Positions 50,785 to 59,434 of a stretch of DNA of 64,000 nt are shown one piece after another. A program made the translations under genes and the position numbers. The notes under the pieces were generated by a model that did no database searches, was not told the DNA's origin, and saw only the letters and a program-made list of their open reading frames with translations. The stretch lies in NCBI GenBank assembly GCA_002371495.1, contig DFIX01000048.1, positions 29,425-93,424 of the forward strand. Direction: 5' to 3'. Source of the DNA: Eggerthellaceae bacterium UBA3686 (lineage in GTDB: Bacteria > Actinomycetota > Coriobacteriia > Coriobacteriales > Eggerthellaceae). Each line of letters starts with the position of its first letter. The first letter of the stretch is position 1.

Positions 50785-52317
50785 ATGGATATGGAAACAC
50801 TCGTAACAATTACAGACACAATCGACACTTACATGTACACGTACTTCCTGGTGTTCCTGCTGATCGGCGCCGGTGTTTACTTCACGATCAGGACCAAGGG
50901 CGTGCAGTTCACGCACCTCAAGGACATGTTCGCCGCCATCACCGAAAAGAAGCACGTGCCCGGGCAGAAGAGCGTTTCGTCGTTCCAGGCTATGATGGTT
51001 TCGACGGCCAGCCGCGTGGGCACGGGCAATATCGCCGGCGTTGCCACGGCCATTGCCGTCGGCGGCCCGGGTGCGGTGTTCTGGATGTGGATCATGGCCC
51101 TGATCAACGGCTCGTCGGCATTCGTCGAGTCCACGCTCGCGCAGATTTGGAAAGTGCGCGGCGAGGGCGGCGAGTTCCGAGGCGGCCCTGCATACTACAT
51201 CGAGCAGGCGCTGCATAAGCGCTGGCTCGGCATCGTTTTTGCCATTTCGCTCATCCTGTGCTTCGCCCTTGGCTTCAACGGGCTGCAGACCTACAACATG
51301 AGCTCTTCGATCGAGTACTTCTACAACCAGGCCGTCGCCGGCCAGGTGGGCGTGCCCGGCTATTTCGAGACGCGAATCCCGTTTGCCATCGGCATCATGC
51401 TGGCCGTCGTCTTCGCGTTCGTGCTCTTTGGCGGCACGCACCGCATCAGCTTCCTGACGTCGGCTATCGTGCCCGCCATGGCGATCCTCTACTTGCTGCT
51501 GGCCGTCGTCATGGCCGTCATGAACGCAAGCGCTCTGCCCGCTGTGTTCTGGCTCATCTTCAGCGAGGCGTTCAATGTGCAATCGCTTGCAGGCGGTTTT
51601 GCAGGGTCGATGATCGTCCAAGGTATCAAGCGCGGCCTGTTCAGCAACGAAGCCGGCATGGGCTCGGCTCCTAACGCCGCCGCTTCCGCAAGCGTTTCGC
51701 ATCCGGTCAAGCAGGGTCTCGTTCAGACGCTGTCGGTCTTCATCGACACGATTCTGATCTGCACCTGCTCGGCTGTGATGATCATGATTTTCGTACAGGG
51801 CAATATGGGGCTCATCCCGTTCGGCGGTGCCGAAGATGGCCTGACCAACATGCCGCTCGTGCAGCAGACGATGCTTTCGGCTTTCGGCGATTTGGGCATC
51901 ATCTTCATGACGATCGCCATCTTCGCGTTTGCGTTTTCGAGCCTGATCGGCAACTATTTCTACGCCGAGCAGAACCTCAAGTTCATCACGCAGAATAAGA
52001 CCGTGCTCGTCGTCTTCCGCCTGGTATGTGCTGTGGTCGTGTTCTTCGGTGCGCAGTCGAACCTGACGCTTGCCTGGAACCTTGCCGATATCTTCATGGG
52101 CATCGAGGCTATCATCAACATTGCCGTGATTCTTATTCTGGGTAAATGGGCGTTCAAGGCGCTCGACGATTACAAAGCCCAGAAGGCGCAGGGCCTGGAC
52201 CCAGTCTTTGTGGCCGACTCGATCCCCGGTATGCCTGCGACCGAATGCTGGCATGAGTCTCGCGAAGAGCTGCCTACGATCGACGAAGGCGTTGTTTTCG
52301 GGACCCTGGAAGACTAG
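50785..52317 (+). CDS. AGCS-family sodium:alanine/glycine symporter
   Basis: 510 residues, about eleven membrane helices. The family signatures are clear: VSTASRVGTGNIAGVATAIA and GPGAVFWMWIMALINGSSAFVES split over helices 2-3, FRGGPAYYIE, and GLFSNEAGMGSAPNAAA. It imports alanine or glycine with sodium. Being divergent from glyA, glycine or serine supply is a plausible shared theme. AAAAGGGGA precedes the ATG. A long-stem terminator follows. Confidence 0.93.
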   Translation: MDMETLVTITDTIDTYMYTYFLVFLLIGAGVYFTIRTKGVQFTHLKDMFAAITEKKHVPGQKSVSSFQAMMVSTASRVGTGNIAGVATAIAVGGPGAVFWMWIMALINGSSAFVESTLAQIWKVRGEGGEFRGGPAYYIEQALHKRWLGIVFAISLILCFALGFNGLQTYNMSSSIEYFYNQAVAGQVGVPGYFETRIPFAIGIMLAVVFAFVLFGGTHRISFLTSAIVPAMAILYLLLAVVMAVMNASALPAVFWLIFSEAFNVQSLAGGFAGSMIVQGIKRGLFSNEAGMGSAPNAAASASVSHPVKQGLVQTLSVFIDTILICTCSAVMIMIFVQGNMGLIPFGGAEDGLTNMPLVQQTMLSAFGDLGIIFMTIAIFAFAFSSLIGNYFYAEQNLKFITQNKTVLVVFRLVCAVVVFFGAQSNLTLAWNLADIFMGIEAIINIAVILILGKWAFKALDDYKAQKAQGLDPVFVADSIPGMPATECWHESREELPTIDEGVVFGTLED

Positions 52318-52349
52318 CTACTGTAGAAAAAGTAGGCAACAGGTCATTT

Positions 52350-52416
52350 CTCCTTCGGCTTGCGCTTGAGCCTGGATACCATCGGGCAAGCAAGTGTTGA
52401 GCCGAAGGAGTTTTTT
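52350..52416 (+). terminator. terminator of the symporter gene
   Basis: CTCCTTCGGCT (52350-52360) pairs perfectly with 52400-52410 and is followed by TTTTTT. The 39-nt loop is long. Confidence 0.7.
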
Positions 52417-52501
52417 ATGCCGTCTTTGGTCGCACTGCGGCGCCTTGCTGACGTACTATGGTTTCTGAGCTTGTAGAAAAACAGTGAGCAGGGAGTGTAC
52501 T

Positions 52502-53701
52502 GTGGCAGACCTGAATTCGACGCCTTCGGGCGAGCGCGTGCATATCGGATTCTTCGGGGTTCGCAATGCCGGCAAATCAAGCCTTGTAAATGCGGTAACC
52601 GGCCAAGATTTGGCTGTGGTCTCCGACGTAGCGGGCACGACGACCGACCCTGTGAGCAAGGCCATGGAACTGCTGCCCGTTGGCCCGGTCATGATCATCG
52701 ACACGCCGGGGATGGATGATGCCGGGTCGCTTGGCGAGCTGCGCGTCCGCAAGGCGCGCCAGGCGTTGCGCCGGTGCGATGTTGCGGTGCTGGTCGTTGA
52801 CGCCACGCGCGGTATGCAGCAAGCCGATCGGGACCTGATAGCGTTATTCGAGCGGAGCAACGTCGCCCACCTGGTTGTTTACAACAAGTGCGATTTGCTA
52901 AAGAAAGACGCCTGCAAGCAACTGTCGGCCGATGGCAGTGCGATTGTGAGCGCCGCCAGCGGATCAGGCGTTCACGAGTTGAAAGAGCGCATTGCACAGC
53001 TCGCGGAAGGCGCCGAGAAGCGAAAGCTGCTCATAGGCGACATCTTGGACGAAGGCGACCTCGTCATCCTCGTCATACCTATCGACGAGTCAGCACCGAA
53101 AGGGCGCATCATCCTTCCTCAACAGATGACAATCCGCGATGTGCTCGACGCCCACGCAACATGCCTGTCGTGCCAACCCGAAGAGCTTGCCAACGTGCTC
53201 GAGAGCCTGGGACGTCCGCCTCGCCTTGTGGTTACCGACTCGCAGGTGTTTCCCGAGGTGGCGGCAATTGTGCCCGAAGATGTGCAGCTGACTTCGTTTT
53301 CGATTCTAATGGCCCGCTACAAGGGCGAACTTGGGCAGTTTTTGGGCGGTGCGCGCGCGATTGCCAGCTTGGAGGACGGCGATCGCGTACTGATTTCGGA
53401 GGGATGCACGCACCATCGCCAGTGCGAGGATATCGGCACCGTCAAGATGCCCGCTTGGATCCGCGCAGCTTCGGGCGCCGAGCCCGTGTTCGAGTTTACG
53501 TCTGGCGGCGAGTTTCCCGACGATTTGTCGGACTTCGCGCTCGTGGTGCATTGCGGCGGATGCACGTTGCCCGACAAAGAGATGGCCCATCGCGTCGAGG
53601 TATGCCAGGCGCAAGGCGTGCCCATCGCTAACTACGGCATGGCAATAGCCAGCATGAACGGTATCCTCGAGCGTGCGCTACGCTCGTTCGAGGCGCAGTA
53701 A
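52502..53701 (+). CDS. hydF: [FeFe]-hydrogenase H-cluster maturation GTPase
   Basis: 399 residues, GTG start behind GGGAG. The N-terminal GTPase has GVRNAGKSSL, the switch TTTDPVSKAMEL, DTPG and NKCD. The C-terminal Fe-S domain has the HydF cluster-binding residues: CTHHRQCEDIG and HCGGCTLPDKEM. HydF is the scaffold that receives the diiron unit made by HydE and HydG and inserts it into the hydrogenase. HydE, HydG and the hydrogenase are not in the window, so the set is dispersed in this genome. Confidence 0.92.
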   Translation: MADLNSTPSGERVHIGFFGVRNAGKSSLVNAVTGQDLAVVSDVAGTTTDPVSKAMELLPVGPVMIIDTPGMDDAGSLGELRVRKARQALRRCDVAVLVVDATRGMQQADRDLIALFERSNVAHLVVYNKCDLLKKDACKQLSADGSAIVSAASGSGVHELKERIAQLAEGAEKRKLLIGDILDEGDLVILVIPIDESAPKGRIILPQQMTIRDVLDAHATCLSCQPEELANVLESLGRPPRLVVTDSQVFPEVAAIVPEDVQLTSFSILMARYKGELGQFLGGARAIASLEDGDRVLISEGCTHHRQCEDIGTVKMPAWIRAASGAEPVFEFTSGGEFPDDLSDFALVVHCGGCTLPDKEMAHRVEVCQAQGVPIANYGMAIASMNGILERALRSFEAQ

Positions 53702-53768
53702 CCGCAAAAGGGCAAAAAGGCAAGGCCGCATTATTGCTGCTAGTTCCAGATTGTTGAGCGGGGTTATT

Positions 53769-54275
53769 CTATTGTGCGGATGATAAAGGAGCATCCTTGC
53801 TCGCCGGCGATTCGACGTCTAGCCTATCTTCGAGTGCATAGCGCACATTGGTTTCCCGAAACACGTAATCCATAAACGAGCTGGCAGATCCATTGGGTAT
53901 AAGCGATTTCTCAAACCCTTCTGCATCTCGTGTGACCAGGTAATCGGCCTTTATTTTCTGTGCGCAGACATGCACCAGGCTGTCTTCGAAATCTTTCCAG
54001 CGCGCCTGTAAAGCCGAGTGTATATCCGATTCGTCAATCGAGCACACGCTCACCCATTCGAGTGTGTCTTCGAGTAGCTCATGGGCCGTTTTTGAATCGA
54101 GCTCACGGCGCATCAGGTAATAAAGGTCGGTGTAGGATTTAGAGGAGACCCAGAGCTCCACATCGCCGAATGCGTGCATAACTCTCATACGTAAAAGGCC
54201 GTCTTCGTCATACGGCCTTTTGCATAGGATGTCGTACACAATATTGGTATCAAGCAAAACGCGCATAGTAATCAT
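53769..54275 (-). CDS. PIN-domain toxin (VapC-like)
   Basis: 168 residues. The PIN fold begins RVLLDTNIVYDIL with the first acidic residue, followed by conserved acidic residues in DFEDSLVH and the LVTRDAEGF strand, forming the Mg-dependent RNase site. The C-terminal ~35 residues are an extra tail beyond the usual family length. It overlaps the antitoxin gene by 26 nt (or 17 nt if the second ATG at 54266 is used), a normal toxin-antitoxin layout. Confidence 0.85.
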   Translation of the reverse strand: MITMRVLLDTNIVYDILCKRPYDEDGLLRMRVMHAFGDVELWVSSKSYTDLYYLMRRELDSKTAHELLEDTLEWVSVCSIDESDIHSALQARWKDFEDSLVHVCAQKIKADYLVTRDAEGFEKSLIPNGSASSFMDYVFRETNVRYALEDRLDVESPASKDAPLSSAQ

Positions 54276-54570
54276 CCCTTGCCTGATTCAGCGCGTCTTT
54301 AAAATTCGAACCATCATAGCCCTTCGCTTCAAGAACCTCGCGCTTGCTCCAAGTGTGCTCAAAGATCCGCGCGTCGTCCCCCGAAAGGACCTTCACCTGA
54401 GGTGTTACGGGTTTTTTGGTAGGTTCGCTGCCCGGAAGCCTACCCCACTCGATAACGTACTCGTAAGCTGAGTTCACAAGCTCTGTAGCCGACGATCCTA
54501 TCTCTTTGAGTTTTGAATCCCCTCGCTTCTTTATCTCAACTGGCACCCGTGCAGACACCATAGCGTCCAT
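54250..54570 (-). CDS. RelB/DinJ-type antitoxin
   Basis: 106 residues. The N-terminus (MVSARVPVEIKKRGDSKLKE) fits a ribbon-helix-helix DNA-binding domain of the RelB/DinJ kind. The C-terminal part is charged and helical and should wrap the toxin. AAGGAGC before the ATG sets the start. It lies upstream of the PIN toxin gene and downstream of an 18+18 bp palindrome, the likely site for autoregulation. Confidence 0.82.
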   Translation of the reverse strand: MDAMVSARVPVEIKKRGDSKLKEIGSSATELVNSAYEYVIEWGRLPGSEPTKKPVTPQVKVLSGDDARIFEHTWSKREVLEAKGYDGSNFKDALNQARDDYYARFA

Positions 54571-54583
54571 GCAAGCTCCTTTC

Positions 54584-54622
54584 GTAATACAGTATGACAA
54601 TTATATTGTCATACTGTATTAC
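54584..54622. promoter_or_regulatory. palindromic operator of the toxin-antitoxin operon
   Basis: Perfect 18-bp arms (54584-54601 and 54605-54622) with a 3-nt centre, starting GTAATACAGTATGACAAT. It lies 14 nt upstream of the antitoxin start and includes TATTGTCAT, so it overlaps the promoter. Confidence 0.8.
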
Positions 54623-54687
54623 AGGCAAGCAGTTTCTTTAGCTTTCGAGCTTTTCTAACGACGAGGTTAAGCCAGTTCGACGCCCTT

Positions 54688-54750
54688 TCAGGCATAGATA
54701 TCTAGGCCGCCCGAGATGCTCATGACGGTACCGACGCAATACTCCAATAG
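54688..54750 (-). pseudogene. short-chain dehydrogenase remnant, C-terminal end
   Basis: On the minus strand the frame LLEYCVGTVMSISGGLDIYA and stop matches the last residues of FabG-like SDR enzymes (G-T-V-x-x-I-S-G-G). About 20 codons remain, with a palindromic repeat directly upstream in place of the missing part. Confidence 0.5.
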
Positions 54751-54752
54751 CA

Positions 54753-54783
54753 GATGTGACAGGGCTGCTAGCCCTGTCACATC
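54753..54783. repeat. palindrome GATGTGACAGGGCT family, copy 2
   Basis: Identical 14-bp arms to 48328-48358 with a different 3-nt centre. It directly abuts the SDR remnant, as if the rest of that gene had been lost at the repeat. Confidence 0.7.
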
Positions 54784-54875
54784 CTCTATGCGGAAAGCTC
54801 TATGAGCAATGCCTTCGCCAGGATAATAGCTATCTATGACCCCGGTTGCCATATCTAGGAAGCCGAAATCGGCGC

Positions 54876-54903
54876 TTTCGTTTGTGCATTTTCACAAACG
54901 AAA
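54876..54903. repeat. hairpin in non-coding stretch
   Basis: TTTCGTTTGTG and CACAAACGAAA pair perfectly around a 6-nt loop. It sits in a 470-nt gap (54623-55093) that otherwise holds the SDR remnant, the palindrome at 54753 and the promoter side of the next gene (a TACAAT at 55055). Confidence 0.45.
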
Positions 54904-55093
54904 CGAGCGGCAAACGTCGCGTCGAGCGAGCCGCAGAGCGTTCCTACAATGCATCAGCTACGAAAGCGGCGCGGCGGGCAGGCTCAAACCAGCTCCCGAT
55001 GTTTCGAAAAGCATTTCATTCGCTGATTAAAAGACGCTTCTTTTACCGGTCTGCTACAATTGCCGAGTTATTCTAACTCCGAAAGGGCACCTC

Positions 55094-56458
55094 GTGAGCA
55101 AATACAGCACCAAGCAAATCGCGGGCTTCATCATTCCGTCAATCGTGGGCATCCTGCTGTTCATGATCCCCATACAGGTAGGCGGCAGTTGGACGATTGC
55201 CGTCAAGGTCATCGCCGACGTCATCGGAAGCGCCCTCGGCGATTTCCTGCCCCTGCTCTGCGTCATCATCGTAACGATTTCGGCTGTACTGGGATTGGCC
55301 TCGCTCGGCAAACCCTCGTTCATCACCAGCTACCCCATCATAGACGCCACGTTCACGGCTACGCCAGTATGGGCCATCATCCGCGTCGTGGGCGCTGTTT
55401 TCATATGGCTGACGTACTTGGGCGTCGGCGCCGAAGACGAAAACAACCCCCTGCACATGATCACCTGCGCCGACGCGGGCGGCTTCGTCTTGGGAGACCT
55501 TCTGACCGTGCTCGTGGTTATCTTCCTGCTCGCGGGGCTTCTGCTTCCGCTGTTGCTCGACTTTGGCCTGCTCGAATTCGTCGGCGCCCTTCTGACCAAG
55601 GTCATGCGCCCCCTGTTCAAGATTCCCGGGCGCGCCGCCGTCGACTGCATCACGTCGTGGATCGGCGACGGCACCCTCGGCGTCATGCTGACCGCCAATC
55701 AGTACGAAGGCGGGTACTATTCTGCGCGCGAAGCGTCCATCGTATCCACCACGTTCTCGGCAGTGTCGATTACCTTCAGCATCGTCGTTTTGGCCCAAGT
55801 GGGACTCATGGACTACTTCGGACTCTATTACCTGCTCATTTGTGCGGTTGGCATCATCTGCGCGCTCATTTTGCCCCGCATCCCACCGCTTTCGTTGAAA
55901 AAGGACACCTACCTCGTCGAGGGCAAGGCCATGCCCGACAGCTTGCCCGAGGGCTACGACTCCTCTGTGGAGTACGGGTTGAGCCTGGCTGTTCAGCGCG
56001 TAGACGAGCATCGCGGTATTGTGCAGTTCCTCGAAAACGGCGCGAAGAACGCCGCCGGCATGTGGTTCGGCGTAATGCCGGTCGTCATGTGCATCGGCAC
56101 GCTCGCGCTCGTGCTGGCTAACAACACACCCATCTTCGATTACCTGGGCATGCCGTTTATGCCGCTGCTCGAGCTGCTGCAGGTGCCCGAAGCCGCGGAA
56201 GTGTCAAAGACCATGATCGTCGGCTTCACCGACATGTTCACGCCATCAGTCATCGCGGCCGAGGCCGTGACGAGCGACATGTCGCGCTTCATCGTGGCGG
56301 TCATCTCGGTCACGCAGCTGATCTACTTGTCAGAAGTCGGCGGACTGATCCTGGGGTCCAAGATTCCCGTGAACATCGTGGAGCTGTTCATCCTGTTCCT
56401 CGAGCGCACGATCATAAGCTTGCTCATAGTTGCCCCGATAGCCCAGCTTATCTTTTAG
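55094..56458 (+). CDS. YjiH-family membrane protein with nucleoside-recognition (Gate) domain
   Basis: 454 residues, about eleven helices, GTG start behind AAAGGGC. The YjiH N-terminal helices (IAGFIIPSIVGILLFMIPIQ) are followed by the Gate-domain core (AVDCITSWIGDGTLGVMLTA and QYEGGYYSAREASIVSTTFS) and a second set of helices near the C-terminus (TDMFTPSVIAAEAVTS). Members of this family are predicted transporters of nucleosides or related compounds. It stands alone between non-coding stretches and the convergent histidine kinase gene. Confidence 0.8.
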   Translation: MSKYSTKQIAGFIIPSIVGILLFMIPIQVGGSWTIAVKVIADVIGSALGDFLPLLCVIIVTISAVLGLASLGKPSFITSYPIIDATFTATPVWAIIRVVGAVFIWLTYLGVGAEDENNPLHMITCADAGGFVLGDLLTVLVVIFLLAGLLLPLLLDFGLLEFVGALLTKVMRPLFKIPGRAAVDCITSWIGDGTLGVMLTANQYEGGYYSAREASIVSTTFSAVSITFSIVVLAQVGLMDYFGLYYLLICAVGIICALILPRIPPLSLKKDTYLVEGKAMPDSLPEGYDSSVEYGLSLAVQRVDEHRGIVQFLENGAKNAAGMWFGVMPVVMCIGTLALVLANNTPIFDYLGMPFMPLLELLQVPEAAEVSKTMIVGFTDMFTPSVIAAEAVTSDMSRFIVAVISVTQLIYLSEVGGLILGSKIPVNIVELFILFLERTIISLLIVAPIAQLIF

Positions 56459-56576
56459 CGTCGCGCAGATCGCATAGAGCACGCACAGGCAGCCCATACT
56501 GGGCGCTTAGGAAAAACTTGTACGCTTGTCCGGTGCGAAACAGGCGCAATAGGGCAGCGATGGTTCTTCTGCCAAG

Positions 56577-58886
56577 TTATTTCTCGCCGAGTACAGCCGC
56601 TAACGCGTCCATTACCGCATCCACGTTTATGGGCTTGGCCACATGCCCGTTCATGCCAGCTTCCTTCGAGGCCTGCACATCTTCCTGGAAGGCGTTGGCC
56701 GACATGGCGATGATCGGGATGCCTGCAAGTTGCGGGTCATCAAGCGCCCTGATGGCGCGCGCCTCCTCGTAGCCATCCATGACGGGCATCTGGATGTCGG
56801 TTACCACCACGTCGAAATGTCCGGGGCCTGCGGCAACCAACATGTCGACAGCCTGCTTGCCGTCGACGGCTTCTTCGACCGAGAACCCCGCCTCCTCCAG
56901 GACGATGGTGGCAATCTCGCGATTGATTTCGTTGTCCTCGGCAAGCAGGATTCGCATGCCCTTAAAGTTTATTGAATCAGCTGACAGCGCTTGCGCACCC
57001 GCTGCGCCAGGTTCGTCGCAGCCTTCCTCTTGCAGCTGGAACTGCAGGCGCACGACGAATTCGGTGCCACGGCCCTGCTCGGTTATAACCTCGATCGTGC
57101 CTCCCATGGCATCGACGATGCGCTTCGTGATGGCCATGCCCAAACCAGTGCCCTGAATGCCGCTCGCAGTCGAATTGCGTTCGCGTTCGAAAGCATCGAA
57201 CACCCTCTGCGCGAACTCTGGCGACATACCCATGCCGGTATCTTTGACGTGCAGCTCGTAACTGCCAAATCCCTCGGGCGCGCTGTCGAGCTGAACCAGC
57301 CGCACTTCAACCCGACCGCCCTGCGGCGTGAACTTGTACGCATTGCTTATGAGGTTCAGCAGCACGCGGTTCAGACGGCTTCGATCGCATCGAACAAGAC
57401 CGCAGTTCATCCGCGAGGCATCGACAGCATAGTCGATGCCTTTCTCGCGCATTTGGGTCTCGAACATGTCGCGCACGGCGCCCATAACCTCGCCCAGGTC
57501 GGTGTCCTCGTCGAAAAGCTCGAGCTTACCGCTTTCGATGCGGCTCATTTCGAGCACGTCGTTTATAAGCGCCAGCAGGTACTTGCTGGATGCGTCGATC
57601 TTCTCGAGGTAATCATGCACCTGGTTCAGGTCATCGCTCTTGCGCGCAAACTCGGTATAACCCACGATAGCGTTCATGGGCGTGCGGATATCGTGCGACA
57701 TGTTGCTGAGGAAGGTCGTCTTGGCCTTGCTGGCACGCTGCGCCTCCTCGAGGGCGGCGCTCAATCGTTCGCTGCGCTCGATTTCGGCGCGGCGCAACTC
57801 GGTCGTGTCGGACTTCAGGAGCAGGTAAAAGCCCACCTGGCGGTCAACCACGTAAAAGACGAATCGCTTGTAGAAGGTTTCTCCGTCGACTGCCACGGCA
57901 ACGTTTACTTCGTATGGTTCGTGCTGATCTAGAGCCTTGACGATGCCATCCATGCTCAGCGCGTCGAGGAGCTGCGCCCGTTCGGCGTCATCGCCGCACA
58001 GAACCGGAGCAACCTGCTCGCGTAAATACTGAGCGTAATCGCCTTCCCGGCTCAGCGGGAAAACGCTGCCCTGCTTCCTGGCATCAGGGTCACCGATAAC
58101 CACGCCGTAACGCCCGCCGACAAGGTAGGTGATCATATCGAACTGCTGTGAGAGGGCCTTGTCCGACAGCACCTCGTTAACCTTTTTGTCGTTATACGGC
58201 TCTTCGGTTATGAACGCGACGACATCGCCGGTTTCGGGATGCGCTGCTAGCGCCGCTTTCACTTTCACAAAGCAGACCTCTCCCGATGGCAGACAGCAGA
58301 AGAGCTCTTCCTCGGCCGTCGAGAACCCCGCCTCGAAGCGCCTCAGCAGCTCCTTGCGGGTGAACGAACCCCCGCCTGGCAAGCTATCGGCATCGGTGAG
58401 CATGCGGCCCCTTCGCCGTTCGAGCAGTTCGGTGTATGTCTTGGCTTCGAGATCCGAGTCGGTGAGCGCCATGCCCGCACGATCCTCGATTACATCGGTG
58501 GTCAGATTTACTCGAAACACCGACAAATAGCCCCTGGCTAGGCTCTCCAAACTGCCCTTTATTTCAGAATACATCGCCTCTGAGCGACTGTTGGCCTCGC
58601 TCAACCGATCGATAATCCTATACATGATGCCCAGCACTATCCACACAAAAACGCTGCCGCCGAACAGAATGCCGCCGATGATGAGGTCAGGTTCGCCGAA
58701 AAACGCAACGCCCAAATAGCCGAGGAGGAACGAGACGAGCAGCGCAAGGGGAACGTAAAGAAGCGCGCTTCCCCCGCCCAGACTCTTCAGCGCCTTCATC
58801 TTCTTGACGAAGCCGTAGCAGCGTGCAATGTTGTAGACCATCAACGCACTGCCAGCGTAGATCATCGCGTATATCGCAAACGTCAT
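56577..58886 (-). CDS. hybrid sensor histidine kinase with receiver domain
   Basis: 769 residues. Three membrane helices (about 1-90) with no large external loop, then a PAS-like input region (about 110-370). HisKA has SNMSHDIRTPMNAIVGY with the phospho-His near residue 398, and the ATPase shows NLISNAYKFTP, DTGMGM and GTGLGMAI. The C-terminal receiver has LLAEDNEINREI, the phospho-Asp in VVVTDIQMPVMDGYEEA, and KPI. No separate response regulator lies nearby. The start at 58886 follows GGGAG; the open frame extends 71 codons further, across a palindromic repeat, and is rejected. Confidence 0.88.
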   Translation of the reverse strand: MTFAIYAMIYAGSALMVYNIARCYGFVKKMKALKSLGGGSALLYVPLALLVSFLLGYLGVAFFGEPDLIIGGILFGGSVFVWIVLGIMYRIIDRLSEANSRSEAMYSEIKGSLESLARGYLSVFRVNLTTDVIEDRAGMALTDSDLEAKTYTELLERRRGRMLTDADSLPGGGSFTRKELLRRFEAGFSTAEEELFCCLPSGEVCFVKVKAALAAHPETGDVVAFITEEPYNDKKVNEVLSDKALSQQFDMITYLVGGRYGVVIGDPDARKQGSVFPLSREGDYAQYLREQVAPVLCGDDAERAQLLDALSMDGIVKALDQHEPYEVNVAVAVDGETFYKRFVFYVVDRQVGFYLLLKSDTTELRRAEIERSERLSAALEEAQRASKAKTTFLSNMSHDIRTPMNAIVGYTEFARKSDDLNQVHDYLEKIDASSKYLLALINDVLEMSRIESGKLELFDEDTDLGEVMGAVRDMFETQMREKGIDYAVDASRMNCGLVRCDRSRLNRVLLNLISNAYKFTPQGGRVEVRLVQLDSAPEGFGSYELHVKDTGMGMSPEFAQRVFDAFERERNSTASGIQGTGLGMAITKRIVDAMGGTIEVITEQGRGTEFVVRLQFQLQEEGCDEPGAAGAQALSADSINFKGMRILLAEDNEINREIATIVLEEAGFSVEEAVDGKQAVDMLVAAGPGHFDVVVTDIQMPVMDGYEEARAIRALDDPQLAGIPIIAMSANAFQEDVQASKEAGMNGHVAKPINVDAVMDALAAVLGEK

Positions 58887-58971
58887 CAAAACTCCCGACC
58901 GCTGCGCCACAACCATTTTGATACAGGCTATTTTACTGTAAGAACCCGTGTGCTCAGACGAGCGATTACGC

Positions 58972-58995
58972 GCAAAAAGGGTCAGACCCTTTTGC
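58972..58995. repeat. palindromic element, GGGTCAGACCC family
   Basis: GCAAAAAGGGTCAGACCCTT with matching right arm. It lies between the kinase start and the small zinc-finger gene, and pairs with the copy at 59325-59361 to flank that gene. Confidence 0.65.
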
Positions 58996-59042
58996 CTATG
59001 GCGCTTTTGCACATTTGTAGAGTCATGGATACAATACGATTC

Positions 59043-59333
59043 ATGGCAAGCAAAAAACCTTCGGCAAAAGCACGGCAAATAAGCGAATTCAAGGCGCAAT
59101 TAGGCGGCTTGGACGACCTGTTCGCGCGCGAAGAGAGGCGCCACGACGACCTGTCCGCCAAAAAGGAGGCGGCACTTCGCACAAAGGCCTGCGAGTCCAA
59201 GAACCGCTACCCCACGCGCGGCGAAGCCGAGCTCGCCATACGCTCCTGCGCCGAACACGGCAAGACCGGCCTTCATACGTACCGCTGCCCGTACTGCAAG
59301 GGCTGGCACCTTACCTCTCATCCCAAAATGTGA
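59043..59333 (+). CDS. small basic zinc-finger protein flanked by palindromes
   Basis: 96 residues. The N-terminal half is charged and helical (KARQISEFKAQLGGLDDLFA). The C-terminal half holds Cys82, Cys85, His89 and His93 in RCPYCKGWHLTSHPKM, which fits a C2H2-type zinc site; Cys50 and Cys69 are additional. The stop codon lies inside a GGGTCAGACCC palindrome and a second copy lies 48 nt before the start. The start is uncertain (ATG at 59025 is possible) as no good ribosome site is visible. The protein may bind nucleic acid; the family is not known to me beyond similar YRCPYC-WHLT proteins in actinobacteria. Confidence 0.6.
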   Translation: MASKKPSAKARQISEFKAQLGGLDDLFAREERRHDDLSAKKEAALRTKACESKNRYPTRGEAELAIRSCAEHGKTGLHTYRCPYCKGWHLTSHPKM

Positions 59334-59361
59334 AAAAGGGTCAGACCCTTTTTCACATTTT
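59325..59361. repeat. palindromic element overlapping a stop codon
   Basis: A 37-nt near-perfect palindrome, AAAATGTGAAAAAGGG arms around TCAGA. Its left arm supplies the last codon and TGA stop of the zinc-finger gene. Closely similar to 19808-19844. Confidence 0.7.
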
Positions 59362-59434
59362 CAGGGGACTGCACCTGCTTGCTTCATACGGCGTACAATG
59401 AGCAGGAAACAAAACGAAGATGAGGAGGCGCACT

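Noticed and set aside
58887..59099. Longer histidine kinase with 71 extra N-terminal residues
   Set aside because: The extension translates a palindromic repeat and the antisense of another gene. The inner ATG has a good ribosome site directly before the first membrane helix.
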